A stretch of 64,000 nucleotides of DNA from Spirochaetales bacterium (GCA_028533045.1 JAQQAP010000042.1:1-64000); one strand, 5' to 3'. Positions 1 through 9,470 are shown, numbered from the stretch's first letter. Notes: a model not told the origin generated them from the letters alone. Numbers and translations are program-made.

Positions 1-153
1 ATTTGAAAAAATCATCAATAATCGTGTATAATCCTACTATATTCATACTTCCTCCCATCGTATGTTTTTGTCCATAAACAAATTATACAATGAGAGGAAG
101 TTTTATAATAGTCCATTAAAACTCGAATTTCGGCCTATTTACAATAAAATGAA

Positions 154-1986
154 TTATTCTCCGTCTTCAACCAGATCGATGGAATAAACAATAACCTCGC
201 CGTAGGCATCGATATCTTCATCTTCATAGCTATCGCCTTTGTACTCATTAAGCCATACGGTTGATTGAGTGTAGCATCCCACTTTGAAGTATCCCTCATC
301 GTCGGCGGAAGTCCAGGTTTTGTAATAGCTCTCTCCTGTGCTTTCATTGGTGATCTCACAGGTGATGTTGTCATCTTCCCCGTCTTCATCGGAATCCACA
401 CCGCTCAAGGTATCCACGGTTACCGTAATATCAAGAACATCTCCCAGGGTATAATCCAGGGCATTGTCGTAGTCCTTGTTTGACTCATTCCAGATAATAT
501 ACAAACCGTAATCGGCATGGTACTGGATTCTCAAGGGCTCGTCATCGGGACCGTGAATCTGTGTTATACATACTTCCGGTTTCTGTTCCGGCGTATGGGT
601 CACTTTCAGCCGCGTATTCAGATACTGATAGTTGTCCACGGACCAGTAGTTATCGCCCCCGTTGTACTCCTGACGCAGCTCGCTTCTGGGGTACTTGGAA
701 CCGCTTGTGGTAGCTCCCGCACAGTGGGCTCTGAATCGAACGCCCCCGTCGTCCACCTGGAAGTAGGGTTCGTATTCATAGTCAAGCAAGTCATCAAGTA
801 CGACTTCATAGGCATCGGTATTTCGATCATCAACTGAACCGCCGGAGAGATAGATTTCCGAACTGTCATCTCCGTTCTCATCTACGGGAAGAGTGATTTT
901 CCAGTTTTCCGGAATGCCGGGAATTATGTCGGAAGGGTACTCTGCACTGCCGTCATCATCGGACGTATCATCCTCGGAGCTACCGTCATCACCTGAGTCA
1001 TCGTTCGAACCATCGTCGGAAGAGTCATCAGAGGCAGTACCCCAGATTTCCACTTCCGTAATACTGTTCCAGTCATTGGAAGAGTTACCGTAACCTACGA
1101 TTCGAACATAGCGGGCGCTCGTATCGCTTACATCATAACTTTCCAGTTCCAGAGTGTCTCCGCTGCTGGTGGTAAGATCGAGGATCTGCTCTAGGGAGGA
1201 GGTATCATCTCCGGCCCAAATCTCAAAATCCGCACTTCGGCTGGAGCCCTTATAGAAGGCGATCTGCACATCCGTAACAGTCTGGGATGATCCCAAATCG
1301 TAGGTAATATACTCCCCGTCCCCTTCGGCGGACCAGCGGGTATCCAGGTCTCCGTCCACCGTATTGTCCGCACCATTACCGTCATCGGCACTGGCGCTTA
1401 CACTGTCGGCAGTCAGCTTGGAAGACTCGGATGAATCGGTATCCTCTTCCTCATCACTCCCCTCATCCACATCGTCCGTACTGTTATCTTCCAGTTCCAC
1501 TTCGGTAATGCTGTTCCAGTCATTGGAAGAGTTACCATAACCAACAATTCGTATATATCGGGCGGTTACATCACTTACGTCATAACTTTCCAGCTCCGTA
1601 GTGTCTCCGCTGCTGGTGGTAAAATCGAGTATCTGTTCCAAAGATGATGTATCATCCCCGGCCCAGATTTCAAAATCCGCACTCCGGCTGGAACCTTTGT
1701 AAAAGGCAATTTGAACATCCGTAACAGTTTGAGATGATCCCAAATCGTAAGTAATATACTCCCCGTCTCCTTCGGCGGACCAGCGGGTATCCAGATCTCC
1801 ATCCAGAGTATTTTCCGCTCCGTTTCCGTCATCCGAACTAGCCGTAGCACTTACATCGTCAAGAACCGTTTTTGTCTCATCCCCGTCGGAACTTAACTCA
1901 TCACTTCCTCCGATACCCATCTCGCAGCCGGCAAAAACCATTGCCATCATTAGGGTTACGGCAAATAACCTCTTGAACTCTTTCAT
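154..1986 (-). CDS. Alginate lyase lipoprotein, PL7 catalytic domain with two CBM32 modules
   Basis: A 610-residue secreted lipoprotein predicted to cleave alginate by beta-elimination. The N-terminus is a lipoprotein signal with lipobox VFAGC near residue 20. Two F5/8 type C (CBM32) carbohydrate-binding modules follow at about 41-168 and 190-318. They are nearly identical to each other, so the duplication is recent. A Ser/Asp-rich linker (about 319-352) leads to the PL7 domain, which shows the family motifs RSELR, QIH and YFKVGCYTQ. From family knowledge, QIH (rather than QVH) tends to go with guluronate-rich or mixed substrate. The start has a strong upstream GGAGAGGAG. A shorter paralogue without CBMs lies at 56734-57663. 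Family assignment is firm; substrate preference is inference. Confidence 0.93.
   Translation of the reverse strand: MKEFKRLFAVTLMMAMVFAGCEMGIGGSDELSSDGDETKTVLDDVSATASSDDGNGAENTLDGDLDTRWSAEGDGEYITYDLGSSQTVTDVQIAFYKGSSRSADFEIWAGDDTSSLEQILDFTTSSGDTTELESYDVSDVTARYIRIVGYGNSSNDWNSITEVELEDNSTDDVDEGSDEEEDTDSSESSKLTADSVSASADDGNGADNTVDGDLDTRWSAEGDGEYITYDLGSSQTVTDVQIAFYKGSSRSADFEIWAGDDTSSLEQILDLTTSSGDTLELESYDVSDTSARYVRIVGYGNSSNDWNSITEVEIWGTASDDSSDDGSNDDSGDDGSSEDDTSDDDGSAEYPSDIIPGIPENWKITLPVDENGDDSSEIYLSGGSVDDRNTDAYEVVLDDLLDYEYEPYFQVDDGGVRFRAHCAGATTSGSKYPRSELRQEYNGGDNYWSVDNYQYLNTRLKVTHTPEQKPEVCITQIHGPDDEPLRIQYHADYGLYIIWNESNKDYDNALDYTLGDVLDITVTVDTLSGVDSDEDGEDDNITCEITNESTGESYYKTWTSADDEGYFKVGCYTQSTVWLNEYKGDSYEDEDIDAYGEVIVYSIDLVEDGE
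377..1870 (-). repeat. Tandem CBM32 module duplication inside the alginate lyase gene
   Basis: Within the lyase gene, two stretches of roughly 390 bases (about 1030-1400 and 1490-1865) encode almost the same CBM32 module and are also very similar at DNA level. Both encode GNGA.NT.DGDLDTRW and FYKGSSRSADFEIW. The interval between them encodes an acidic Ser/Asp/Glu linker. Outer limits are approximate. Confidence 0.6.
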
Positions 1987-2132
1987 AATTCTCCTCTCCT
2001 ATGATTTTGAGTCTAACATAACAACCGTCATACCCCCGTATGACCGATGTGTCATGAAAGACAATACAAACTAAACTTGTTTTCTCGTTGGATTTTTTAT
2101 TGAGATTATGTATAAAATTGTGTTTATGATTT

Positions 2133-2160
2133 AGTTTAGCACAGGATAAGAGTGTGTCAA
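2133..2160 (-). promoter_or_regulatory. Promoter of the CBM32-PL7 lyase gene
   Basis: On the minus strand TTGACA (2155-2160) is followed after 16 bases by TAAACT (2133-2138). The -35 box overlaps the stop codon of the upstream kinase gene, so the lyase can be transcribed separately from the kinase. The leader would be about 140 nt. Confidence 0.5.
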
Positions 2161-3758
2161 GAAGAAACTGGACACAGAACCGTAAATACGGTTCCCTCTC
2201 CCTTTTGGGAAGAAACCCGTAATTCTCCCCCGTGTTTCTGAATAATAGTAAAGGACGAAGCCAATCCAAGCCCGCTCCCCATCTCCTTTGTGGTAAAATA
2301 GGGGTCAAAAATGTGGGGGAGATTCTCTTCCTCTATGCCCGCACCAGTATCAGAAACATCCAAACGAACAAAGCGCGTCCCTTTCTCAACCACATTTTCC
2401 AGGGAAAAGACTATTTCTCCCTTCCCCTTCATTGCCTGAGAAGCGTTAACTGTCAAATTGGTAATAACCTGATCCAGTTGTCCCCGGTCGCCCCGGATCG
2501 TCCACATGTTACGGGGAAAATGAAATAGGGCATTGGTTTCCATTCCGGACAACACAAAATTCACCGTTTCCCGGACCAATTCGCCCAAATCCAGCTCGCC
2601 TATCTCCAACTCCCGCTCGGAAGTAAGAGAAAGTAACTGCCCCGTAAGTCTTCGGGCACGATACATGGAATCCACCGCCGACTTAAGATAGTTATCCTGT
2701 TCGCTTTTTTCTACGGCCAGATCCCGGGCCAGCTCCATATATCCGTAGATTCCGGAAAGAAGATTATTAAAGTCGTGGGCAATACCTCCGGCCAAAACGG
2801 CAATGGACTTGATCCTTTCCGTCCTCTGCAGTTCCCGCTCCTTTTCCTGAATCATCCCGGTCTGCTTAACAACAATCCGACGCAGAAGATAAAGCCAAAC
2901 AAGCATAAAAAGAATGAGAGCTAAAAAGAAACCGGAAAGAATAAAGAGCCAATTCCTCATAGACTGGGAGAGCCAAATCCCCTTATTCCCCACCCAACCA
3001 CGGTAAATCTTTTCCCGGGTACTAAAATCGATCAATCTCAAAGTCTTGTGGGCAATATCCAAAAGGACCCTATCCCTTCGGGATACGGCGATATGGAGAG
3101 TTTCCCTATAACCACTTTCTCCGGAAACAGTTAGATTACTCAGCCCTTCCTGATTAATAAGCCAGGAAGCATAGAGCTGATTCACCACAAAAACATCTAT
3201 CGCCCCCGTCGAGACGGCCCTTAAACCTGCCAGGTTGTCAGAGAAAGAGAGTGATGCGATGTTAGGATATAAATCCTCCAGAAACTCGTTAACCCCATTG
3301 CCTTCTTCAACTCCGACTATCCTATCGCCCGCCATATCCAAGTCAATGATTTTTTCACTTTTCCGACAAACCAACACATAGGGCGATTGGTACACAGGAG
3401 GAGTATATCCCAAATATTTTTGCAGGTCCCCCGTTCGGGAAATTCCCACAATTATAAAATTCCGTTCCTTTTTAGCGTACTCGACTAATTCCGGCCAAGA
3501 AGAAAACATCTTAAAGGAGATATCGATCCCCATGGTCTTCTCTATCTCATAGAACAAATCGACAAGAATTCCGGTGTAACGATTCCCGCCGTCGTAGTAT
3601 GCATTGGGAGGAGCATCATAGCCAAAAAGCACGACTAACTTCCCCTCATGTTCCTTCAACCACTCCTTTTCTCCTTCCGAATAATCCACATCCTTTTGGG
3701 GGGACAAACAGGAGATAACAATCAATAACAAGGGTAGGAGGAACAGACTTCTCTTCAT
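2157..3758 (-). CDS. Sensor histidine kinase with periplasmic solute-binding domain
   Basis: A 533-residue membrane kinase. Residues about 30-255 form a bacterial extracellular solute-binding family 3 domain, as in BvgS-type sensors. One membrane segment lies at about 266-290. The cytoplasmic part has a HisKA box (GGIAHDFNNLLSG) and an ATPase domain with N-box (NLTVNASQAM), G1 (DTGAGIEE) and GLGLA. There is no receiver domain and no response regulator next door, so the partner is elsewhere. The N-terminus also carries a lipobox-like VISC, so it might be lipidated. It lies upstream of the alginate lyase on the same strand; sensing of a uronate or oligosaccharide is only a guess. Confidence 0.88.
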   Translation of the reverse strand: MKRSLFLLPLLLIVISCLSPQKDVDYSEGEKEWLKEHEGKLVVLFGYDAPPNAYYDGGNRYTGILVDLFYEIEKTMGIDISFKMFSSWPELVEYAKKERNFIIVGISRTGDLQKYLGYTPPVYQSPYVLVCRKSEKIIDLDMAGDRIVGVEEGNGVNEFLEDLYPNIASLSFSDNLAGLRAVSTGAIDVFVVNQLYASWLINQEGLSNLTVSGESGYRETLHIAVSRRDRVLLDIAHKTLRLIDFSTREKIYRGWVGNKGIWLSQSMRNWLFILSGFFLALILFMLVWLYLLRRIVVKQTGMIQEKERELQRTERIKSIAVLAGGIAHDFNNLLSGIYGYMELARDLAVEKSEQDNYLKSAVDSMYRARRLTGQLLSLTSERELEIGELDLGELVRETVNFVLSGMETNALFHFPRNMWTIRGDRGQLDQVITNLTVNASQAMKGKGEIVFSLENVVEKGTRFVRLDVSDTGAGIEEENLPHIFDPYFTTKEMGSGLGLASSFTIIQKHGGELRVSSQKGEGTVFTVLCPVSS

Positions 3759-3796
3759 TTAAACACTATTGTATTACCAAAAGCCTGTTTACACAA
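3756..3796 (-). promoter_or_regulatory. Near-leaderless promoter of the sensor kinase gene
   Basis: Minus strand: TTGTGT (3791-3796), 17-base spacer, TACAAT (3768-3773), then 9 bases to the ATG (3756-3758). The predicted transcript starts about 2 nt before the ATG, and no Shine-Dalgarno sequence precedes it. Confidence 0.5.
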
Positions 3797-3849
3797 GAAA
3801 ATGCCTGTTTTTGTAAGATTTCCCCCTCCCCTTCTTTTGAGGAGCCTTT

Positions 3850-4887
3850 ATGAAAAGATTAATCAAAACCATTTTCCTACTATCACTGGCAAGCTGTTCT
3901 TTAACCACAAAACTCCCCGCCCCCATTCCGGAAGAGTACCAACTCTCCCTGGCAAGCTGGAACATTGAAAACTTCACCCGCAGCGAATCAAGAAAGCTCA
4001 AACTGATTGGTCGCACCCTTGCGGAGAGTCTCCATAGTCCGGATATCATTGCCTTTCAGGAAGTAATGGATGACAGCGGCAGAAGAGATGACGGAACGAC
4101 GGAAGGGGACCGCAATTTTGCCGCCCTGGCAAAATCGTTGGAACAGATATCGGGAGAAAAGTATGGCTTCATTAGTTATGAACCGCAAGACGGCAAGGAA
4201 GGAGGAGTCCCCGGCGGTAACATTCGAACGGGCTATCTTTACAAGACCGCCAGCCTGAAACCAACAGGGCCGGGAGAAGTCTGGGAGGACGAGGTCTTTT
4301 CCTCCTGCCGCCCGCCCTTTAGTCAGTCTTTCCTCTTTAACGAACGCACACTTACGGTCATCAACGTTCACCTTAGCTCCCGTATCGGGGGAGAATACAG
4401 CGATTGGAAACGGTTGAATCAGGCCCACTACCTGTCCGAGAAAATGACAAGCCTTCTGCAGGAAGACCGGAACAGGCTGATTATCCTGACGGGGGACTTC
4501 AACGACACCCCAAACTCTCCGCCGATCCTTTCCCTAACCACAGGTCCGAAAGCCCTCATAGGCCTGGTAGAAAATCCCACCTATCTGTACAAAGGGCAGC
4601 CCCTTCAGCTGGACCACATCCTGGCGTCAGGCAATATGGCCCGCCGCTGTGTCAGTGCCGGCGTACTCACCCTTCACGGCGGAGCAGACCTTCCCTCGGA
4701 CCACAATCCCCTTCTTGCCCAATTCTACCTGCCGCCGCCGGAGCAGGAAGTCACTCCGATTCAGGAACTGCGCAGGGTGTTTTCCACTATTTCCCTCACC
4801 CCGGGGGAGGGCGACGCGGAGAGTATGGATTCCAGGGCCTTTACCATTTCCGACTTCTGGCCCCCTTCCAACTGGCGGCAACGGTAG
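3850..4887 (+). CDS. Endonuclease/exonuclease/phosphatase family lipoprotein
   Basis: A 345-residue lipoprotein with lipobox LASC near residue 16. The body has the EEP fold motifs in order: SWNIENF, IIAFQEV, INVHLSS, GDFNDTP, LDHI and SDHNPL, so Mg-dependent phosphodiester or phosphomonoester hydrolysis is expected. The real substrate (nucleic acid, lipid or inositol phosphate) cannot be told from the motifs. A good GAGGAG precedes the ATG. The fold ends near residue 298; the last ~45 residues are not part of the domain and are read antisense through the end of pepN. Confidence 0.85.
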   Translation: MKRLIKTIFLLSLASCSLTTKLPAPIPEEYQLSLASWNIENFTRSESRKLKLIGRTLAESLHSPDIIAFQEVMDDSGRRDDGTTEGDRNFAALAKSLEQISGEKYGFISYEPQDGKEGGVPGGNIRTGYLYKTASLKPTGPGEVWEDEVFSSCRPPFSQSFLFNERTLTVINVHLSSRIGGEYSDWKRLNQAHYLSEKMTSLLQEDRNRLIILTGDFNDTPNSPPILSLTTGPKALIGLVENPTYLYKGQPLQLDHILASGNMARRCVSAGVLTLHGGADLPSDHNPLLAQFYLPPPEQEVTPIQELRRVFSTISLTPGEGDAESMDSRAFTISDFWPPSNWRQR

Positions 4888-7307
4888 TAGCCCCCGGCCA
4901 GATGGGCGGCCATTCCCGGATTTATCTTGTCCAACTCACTTATGCGCTCGGCCAGGAAGCGGTACCCCCGGCCATCGGGAGCATGAAACTCCGCCCGATT
5001 CTGAAGTAATCCACCGTAGAGGGCGCGAACCATATTGGGATTATCCTTCCTAAAGGCCGGATGTGTCTCAAGGCGCAGAACATTCTCGTAAATCCCTTCC
5101 CCCATGGTCTGGTAGGCAAACCATTGGGTGAGGGGGAGAAACTGGTCCTTCCATTTGTCGTAGTAAGCGGCCAGAACCCTCTCCTTCTCCTCCCCAGGAA
5201 AGCGGCACAGGACACGCAGCGCAGCGGAGCGATCGGTCATATTATCGCTTTCAAAGTAGAGTTTTTCTGCCCGGGAGAGATGGGCCCTGTCGGCCTCAAC
5301 CAGATAATCCAGCAGAATGGCCTTTAAGGCCCGTCGTCCCACACCGGTCCTGTCATAAGCATACTCCCCACCCAAAAGAGATTCATAGAGAGGAAGCATA
5401 GAGTCTTCCAAAGCCTTTCCCAGCCGGCTTTTAAAATCGCTCCGTTTTGCCCGGGCGGCTACAAAGTCCAGAGGACGGACGAGGTCAGCCACGTCGTCAA
5501 CAGAGGGTAAGGTCAAAAGAAGGGCGGTAAGCTCCTTATCCTGAGTTTTGTCATTCAGAAGAGCTTCAAAAGGAGGGACCAGAACCTCCGGCCCTTCCCC
5601 AACCTGAAGTAACTCCAGAGAAAGTTCCCGAGAGGTGCTAAAGCGGCTGTAGCCGTCCGTTTCCTGTCCCAAGAGGAATATTCGGTCCTCCCGGGACTGG
5701 GGATAATCCAAATTAACGGGAGCGCTAAAATCGCGCAAAAGGGAGAGAACCGGCTCTTCCTTGAGACCGGAAAAAAGGAACTGCCGCTCCTTCTCTTTCA
5801 CAATGAAAGTCTCCTCCCGCAAAAGGGAACCGTCCCGGCGGCGCAGGGCGCCGTGCACAGGAAAATAGAAGGGTTCCTTGGGGCTTCCGTCTGCTGTAGG
5901 GGCTGTTTCCTGGCTTAAGGTCAGGGTGTAATTCCCCTCCCCGTCCCATTCGGTCCGGGCCTTGAGCAAGGGCGTTCCCGACTGGCTGTACCAACGGCGG
6001 AACTGACTTAAATCAAGCCCGGCCCCCTCCTCCATGGCCAACAGGAAGTCCTCGCAAGTAACGGCCTGGCCGTCGTGGCGGCGGAAATATTCGTCTATCC
6101 CTTTGCGGTACCCTTCGGCCCCGGCCAGGGTATGGATCATACGAATAACCGAAGCTCCCTTCCGGTAGACCGTAGGTGTATAAAAATTGTCGATTTCCCG
6201 GTACGATTCGGGACGAATGGGGTGGCTATTGGGTCCGGAGTCCTCGGGAAACTGGACCTGTTTAAGGGAGATGGCCTGGTGCACCCGGCTCACGCCCTTG
6301 CTTGTAGTGTCCTCCGTAAAAGACTCGTCCCGGAAGACCGTAAGCCCCTCCTTGAGGGTCAGTTGGAACCAGTCCCGGCAGGTAACCCGGTTACCGGTCC
6401 AGTTATGAAAGTACTCGTGAGCCACAATACCGGCAATCCGGTCCAGTCCGGCATCGGTGGTAATTTCCCTGTCCGCCAGAACGGCGGCGGAGTTAAAAAT
6501 ATTGAGTCCCTTATTTTCCATGGCCCCAAAGTTAAAGGCATCCACCGCCACTATCATAAAAAGGTCCAGGTCATATTCCAGACCATAGTTATCTTCATCC
6601 CACTTCATAGCCGCCTTGAGGCTGTCCATGGCGTGATAAGCCCGGCTCTCATTACCCCGGTCCGTGTAGATCCGCAGGGTAATATCACGGCCGCTCATGG
6701 TGGTAAAGCTGTCCTCGATATGCCCCAAATCCCCCGCAACCAGAGCAAAGAGGTAGGACGGTTTTGGAAAGGGGTCTTCCCAGGTTACAACCCGCCTCTT
6801 CCCTCGTGTCTCTTCGCTAACCAAGTTTCCGTTGGAAAGAAGGACCGGCGCCTCCCCTTCGATGGTGACCCGGTAGCGGGTTAGAATGTCCGGGTGATCC
6901 GGAAAGGGGGTAATGCGGCGAAAGCCTTCCGCTTCGCACTGGGAGCAGAGAATGTCGCCGGAGCGGTAGATTCCCATGAGTTTTGTATTGTTGTAGGGAT
7001 CAATCCGCACCGTGGTACGCACCAGGCTCTCGTCAGCCAGTCCGGTCAGGGTTAAAAGATTCCCCTCAAAGGTATACTCCTCGGAATTAAGGGCGCGCCC
7101 GTCAATCTCTACGGCCTCAATCGACATATCCTCCCCGTTAAGGATCCAGGGAGTCTCACAGGCCTTCCCCTCACCGTCATATCGGACGGTCAATTCAGCT
7201 TTGACCTCCACATAATCGGCTTGAATATCAAAATAAAGCCCCATCTCCGGCACAAGGAAATCGGGCTTTTTATAATCTTTGCGAAAAATAATCTGTTTCT
7301 CTTCCAT
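4761..7307 (-). CDS. pepN: Aminopeptidase N (M1 family)
   Basis: An 848-residue zinc aminopeptidase, close to the usual ~870 of the enterobacterial enzyme. It shows the substrate-binding GAMEN motif and the zinc motif HEYFH with the downstream glutamate in the KEGLTVFRDE segment, followed by the Ig-like and C-terminal helical regions of PepN. It releases N-terminal residues from peptides in the cytoplasm. It follows the cytidylate-kinase-like gene with a 5-base gap, so the two are probably co-transcribed. Its last 127 bases overlap the EEP gene on the opposite strand. Confidence 0.95.
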   Translation of the reverse strand: MEEKQIIFRKDYKKPDFLVPEMGLYFDIQADYVEVKAELTVRYDGEGKACETPWILNGEDMSIEAVEIDGRALNSEEYTFEGNLLTLTGLADESLVRTTVRIDPYNNTKLMGIYRSGDILCSQCEAEGFRRITPFPDHPDILTRYRVTIEGEAPVLLSNGNLVSEETRGKRRVVTWEDPFPKPSYLFALVAGDLGHIEDSFTTMSGRDITLRIYTDRGNESRAYHAMDSLKAAMKWDEDNYGLEYDLDLFMIVAVDAFNFGAMENKGLNIFNSAAVLADREITTDAGLDRIAGIVAHEYFHNWTGNRVTCRDWFQLTLKEGLTVFRDESFTEDTTSKGVSRVHQAISLKQVQFPEDSGPNSHPIRPESYREIDNFYTPTVYRKGASVIRMIHTLAGAEGYRKGIDEYFRRHDGQAVTCEDFLLAMEEGAGLDLSQFRRWYSQSGTPLLKARTEWDGEGNYTLTLSQETAPTADGSPKEPFYFPVHGALRRRDGSLLREETFIVKEKERQFLFSGLKEEPVLSLLRDFSAPVNLDYPQSREDRIFLLGQETDGYSRFSTSRELSLELLQVGEGPEVLVPPFEALLNDKTQDKELTALLLTLPSVDDVADLVRPLDFVAARAKRSDFKSRLGKALEDSMLPLYESLLGGEYAYDRTGVGRRALKAILLDYLVEADRAHLSRAEKLYFESDNMTDRSAALRVLCRFPGEEKERVLAAYYDKWKDQFLPLTQWFAYQTMGEGIYENVLRLETHPAFRKDNPNMVRALYGGLLQNRAEFHAPDGRGYRFLAERISELDKINPGMAAHLAGGYYRCRQLEGGQKSEMVKALESILSASPSPGVREIVENTLRSS

Positions 7308-7312
7308 AGGGT

Positions 7313-8137
7313 CTAATATAGACCGTATCGTCCGGGGATGTACAGGTAGAGAAGTGATTCAACCTGGTTTACCCCTTCCTCCTCACGGGCCAGCTCTATA
7401 CAGGCCTCGCTGATTTTGTCGGAGACCACCGAACCGGAAAGAATCACTTTTCCCTTGTTCACCGTGACTTCCAGCATGTTCACAGCCATCTGTCTTTCAT
7501 AGATAATCCTGTTGTGGATTTTCTGGGCCAAATAGCGGTCCATAATCATCTTGCGGGCGGTTTCCGCCGTTTCGGTGGCAAAAATATGCTCCGAAGCGTG
7601 ATCGATCAACTCCAGAACCCGTTCCTGGGAAATGTGATCCGTATTGACTACCAAATCGTAGTAGGTGGGATCGTGACCGTCGGCATGGAAGAAATATTTA
7701 TGGAACCCTTCCCTATCATGCACCATGCGATGATAGATTTTATCCACTGGAGCGTCCTTGTCTTCCAGAAGAAGGGAGATTCGTTCCCTACCCCTCTCTT
7801 CGGAACAGATGAGCCGAACGTGGAAAACCCCGGGAATATCCCGAAGTAAAAACTGTCCGCCCCGACCCAAAATCAGAGAATTGCCTTTAAGGGCCGTTTC
7901 ATACACGGTAAGTTTAAGAATATCCAGATATGCCGAACGCCGGTCGCTGCCCCTGTCCAAAAGCCCGGGAGTATGTTCGTCCAGCCGCTTCACCCAGCCG
8001 GGATATTCGGGATGTTCCTGAATGTATTTATCGATGGCAATACGATCCAACAGATTCAGATTCTTCCTGTCAGCTAACTGCCGGGCGACTTCATTTCCGC
8101 CGGAACCGGGAATCCTTGAAATGGTAATGATACTCAT
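7313..8137 (-). CDS. Cytidylate kinase-like protein with C-terminal BON domain
   Basis: A 274-residue protein. The N-terminal ~190 residues match the cytidylate-kinase-like (Cytidylate_kin2) family, with the characteristic ISRIPGSGGNEVA loop that replaces a classic Walker A lysine motif. The C-terminal ~70 residues look like a BON domain (VTVNKGKVILSGSVVSD, then a helix and strand). The start is set at 8137, where AGAGGAGG precedes the ATG; an in-frame start 8 codons upstream has no such signal. The substrate is unknown. It is the first gene of a pair with pepN. Confidence 0.8.
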   Translation of the reverse strand: MSIITISRIPGSGGNEVARQLADRKNLNLLDRIAIDKYIQEHPEYPGWVKRLDEHTPGLLDRGSDRRSAYLDILKLTVYETALKGNSLILGRGGQFLLRDIPGVFHVRLICSEERGRERISLLLEDKDAPVDKIYHRMVHDREGFHKYFFHADGHDPTYYDLVVNTDHISQERVLELIDHASEHIFATETAETARKMIMDRYLAQKIHNRIIYERQMAVNMLEVTVNKGKVILSGSVVSDKISEACIELAREEEGVNQVESLLYLYIPGRYGLY

Positions 8138-8241
8138 GGATGCCTCCTCTTTCTTTCTCACAGCGGGGCCCGGGAGGTCTAGCGGCCGTTCCGGCGCCTC
8201 TCCTTTATTAATTATAGGTCATGGGAGGTGAGAAGGCAAAT

Positions 8242-8279
8242 TTGAGATCGGACTAAACATGGTTTATACTATTAATATG
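8242..8279 (+). promoter_or_regulatory. Leaderless promoter of the NarL-type kinase gene
   Basis: TTGAGA (8242-8247), 17-base spacer, TATACT (8265-8270), then 6 bases to ATG at 8277. The transcript start would fall on or next to this ATG. An upstream in-frame ATG at 8259 lies inside the spacer and could not be used by this transcript. Confidence 0.6.
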
Positions 8280-9470
8280 ATCCAGATTGCCTATAACGCT
8301 CTCCTCCATCTTATGGCGCTGAGTCAGTTTCTCCTCCGCTCCGGTTCAAGGGCGATTTATGGTGATTTAATCTGGCAGTTCTACCTCCTTTTGGGGCTCT
8401 CCTTTACCCTGTCACTGCTTCTCGCCTTCCGAAAGAAAGCCTATTTTATCCTGATTCCCTTACGGCTCATTATTATTCTACTCATAGCCTATCCGACGGG
8501 GGAGGAATTCTGGATAGGCGCCCTGCTCTTGATGAGTCTCACTACCGAGACGGCCCTTTTCACACCTCTCCCTTGGGGACGAGTTTTGTCCGTGCTAATC
8601 CTGGTACCCTTTCTTTTTTTCCGGGGGGACCGGTCGGCCTTTCACATTCCCGTTAGGGGAACATCTTTTCCCGACCTGCTCCTTCTCTTCTTCTTTCCCC
8701 TCCTGGCGGGACAGGCGGCCTTTTCCCTTAAAAAGGAAAAACTCAAAAAAGAGGAGCTACAAGAGCATAACAAGCGTCTGGACCGGGCCGCCTCTCGCCT
8801 CATCGGCACCAATCTGGACTACCAGAACTACGCCAAACAGCGGGAAGCCCGGACACTGGCGGAAGAGCGGCGCCGGATCTCCCGGGAAATCCACGATACG
8901 GTGGGCTACTCCCTTACCAACGTCCGGGTCATGCTCGAAGCGGGGGCTATGCAGATGGAAAACAACCGGGAACAATCGCGCCAACTCATCCTCAAAGCCA
9001 TGGAGGAGTCACGCCGCTGCCTGGAAGAGACCCGCCAGGCTATGGGAGAACTGCGAAGCCGGGACCGGGAAGACTACCGGGGACGAACCGCCATCAGCCG
9101 TTTAACCGGAGCCTTCCACGAGTCCACCGGCATCACAGTCAGCCTTGAATACGGGGAAGCGCCCACCCAATTCTCCGAAAAAGTGGACAAAGTGCTCTAC
9201 CGAACCATTCAGGAGGCCATGACTAACTCCTTTCGCCACGGTATGGCCGAAAATATCGACATCATGTTCTGGGAGGAGAAGAGGGTGCTTTCCGTCCTGA
9301 TCCGCGATGACGGCTGCGGAGCGCCCACCGTAAAGGAAGGAGTAGGCCTGGCCGGGATGAGGGAACGGGTGGAAAAACTGGGGGGAACCGTAAAATACGG
9401 TAACGGACCCAAAGGATTTCAGGTCAGGGCCTTAATTCCCCTGACCGGGGAAGGTGAAGATGGGAAATAA
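8277..9470 (+). CDS. Sensor histidine kinase, NarL/DegS type
   Basis: A 397-residue membrane kinase. The first ~165 residues hold about five hydrophobic segments with little outside loop, so it may sense the membrane or a small ligand. A short coiled coil precedes the HisKA_3 dimerisation box (RRRISREIHDTVGYSLTN) with the phospho-acceptor His. The ATPase domain shows NSFRHG, RDDGCG and GVGLAGM. Start 8277 is preferred because of the promoter position; 8259 is possible and would add six residues. It overlaps the response regulator gene by 11 bases. Confidence 0.88.
   Translation: MIQIAYNALLHLMALSQFLLRSGSRAIYGDLIWQFYLLLGLSFTLSLLLAFRKKAYFILIPLRLIIILLIAYPTGEEFWIGALLLMSLTTETALFTPLPWGRVLSVLILVPFLFFRGDRSAFHIPVRGTSFPDLLLLFFFPLLAGQAAFSLKKEKLKKEELQEHNKRLDRAASRLIGTNLDYQNYAKQREARTLAEERRRISREIHDTVGYSLTNVRVMLEAGAMQMENNREQSRQLILKAMEESRRCLEETRQAMGELRSRDREDYRGRTAISRLTGAFHESTGITVSLEYGEAPTQFSEKVDKVLYRTIQEAMTNSFRHGMAENIDIMFWEEKRVLSVLIRDDGCGAPTVKEGVGLAGMRERVEKLGGTVKYGNGPKGFQVRALIPLTGEGEDGK

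Noticed and set aside
4404-5053. Plus-strand frames of 134-201 codons overlapping EEP and pepN
   Set aside because: Pro/Arg-rich shadow frames with no motif or ribosome-binding site.
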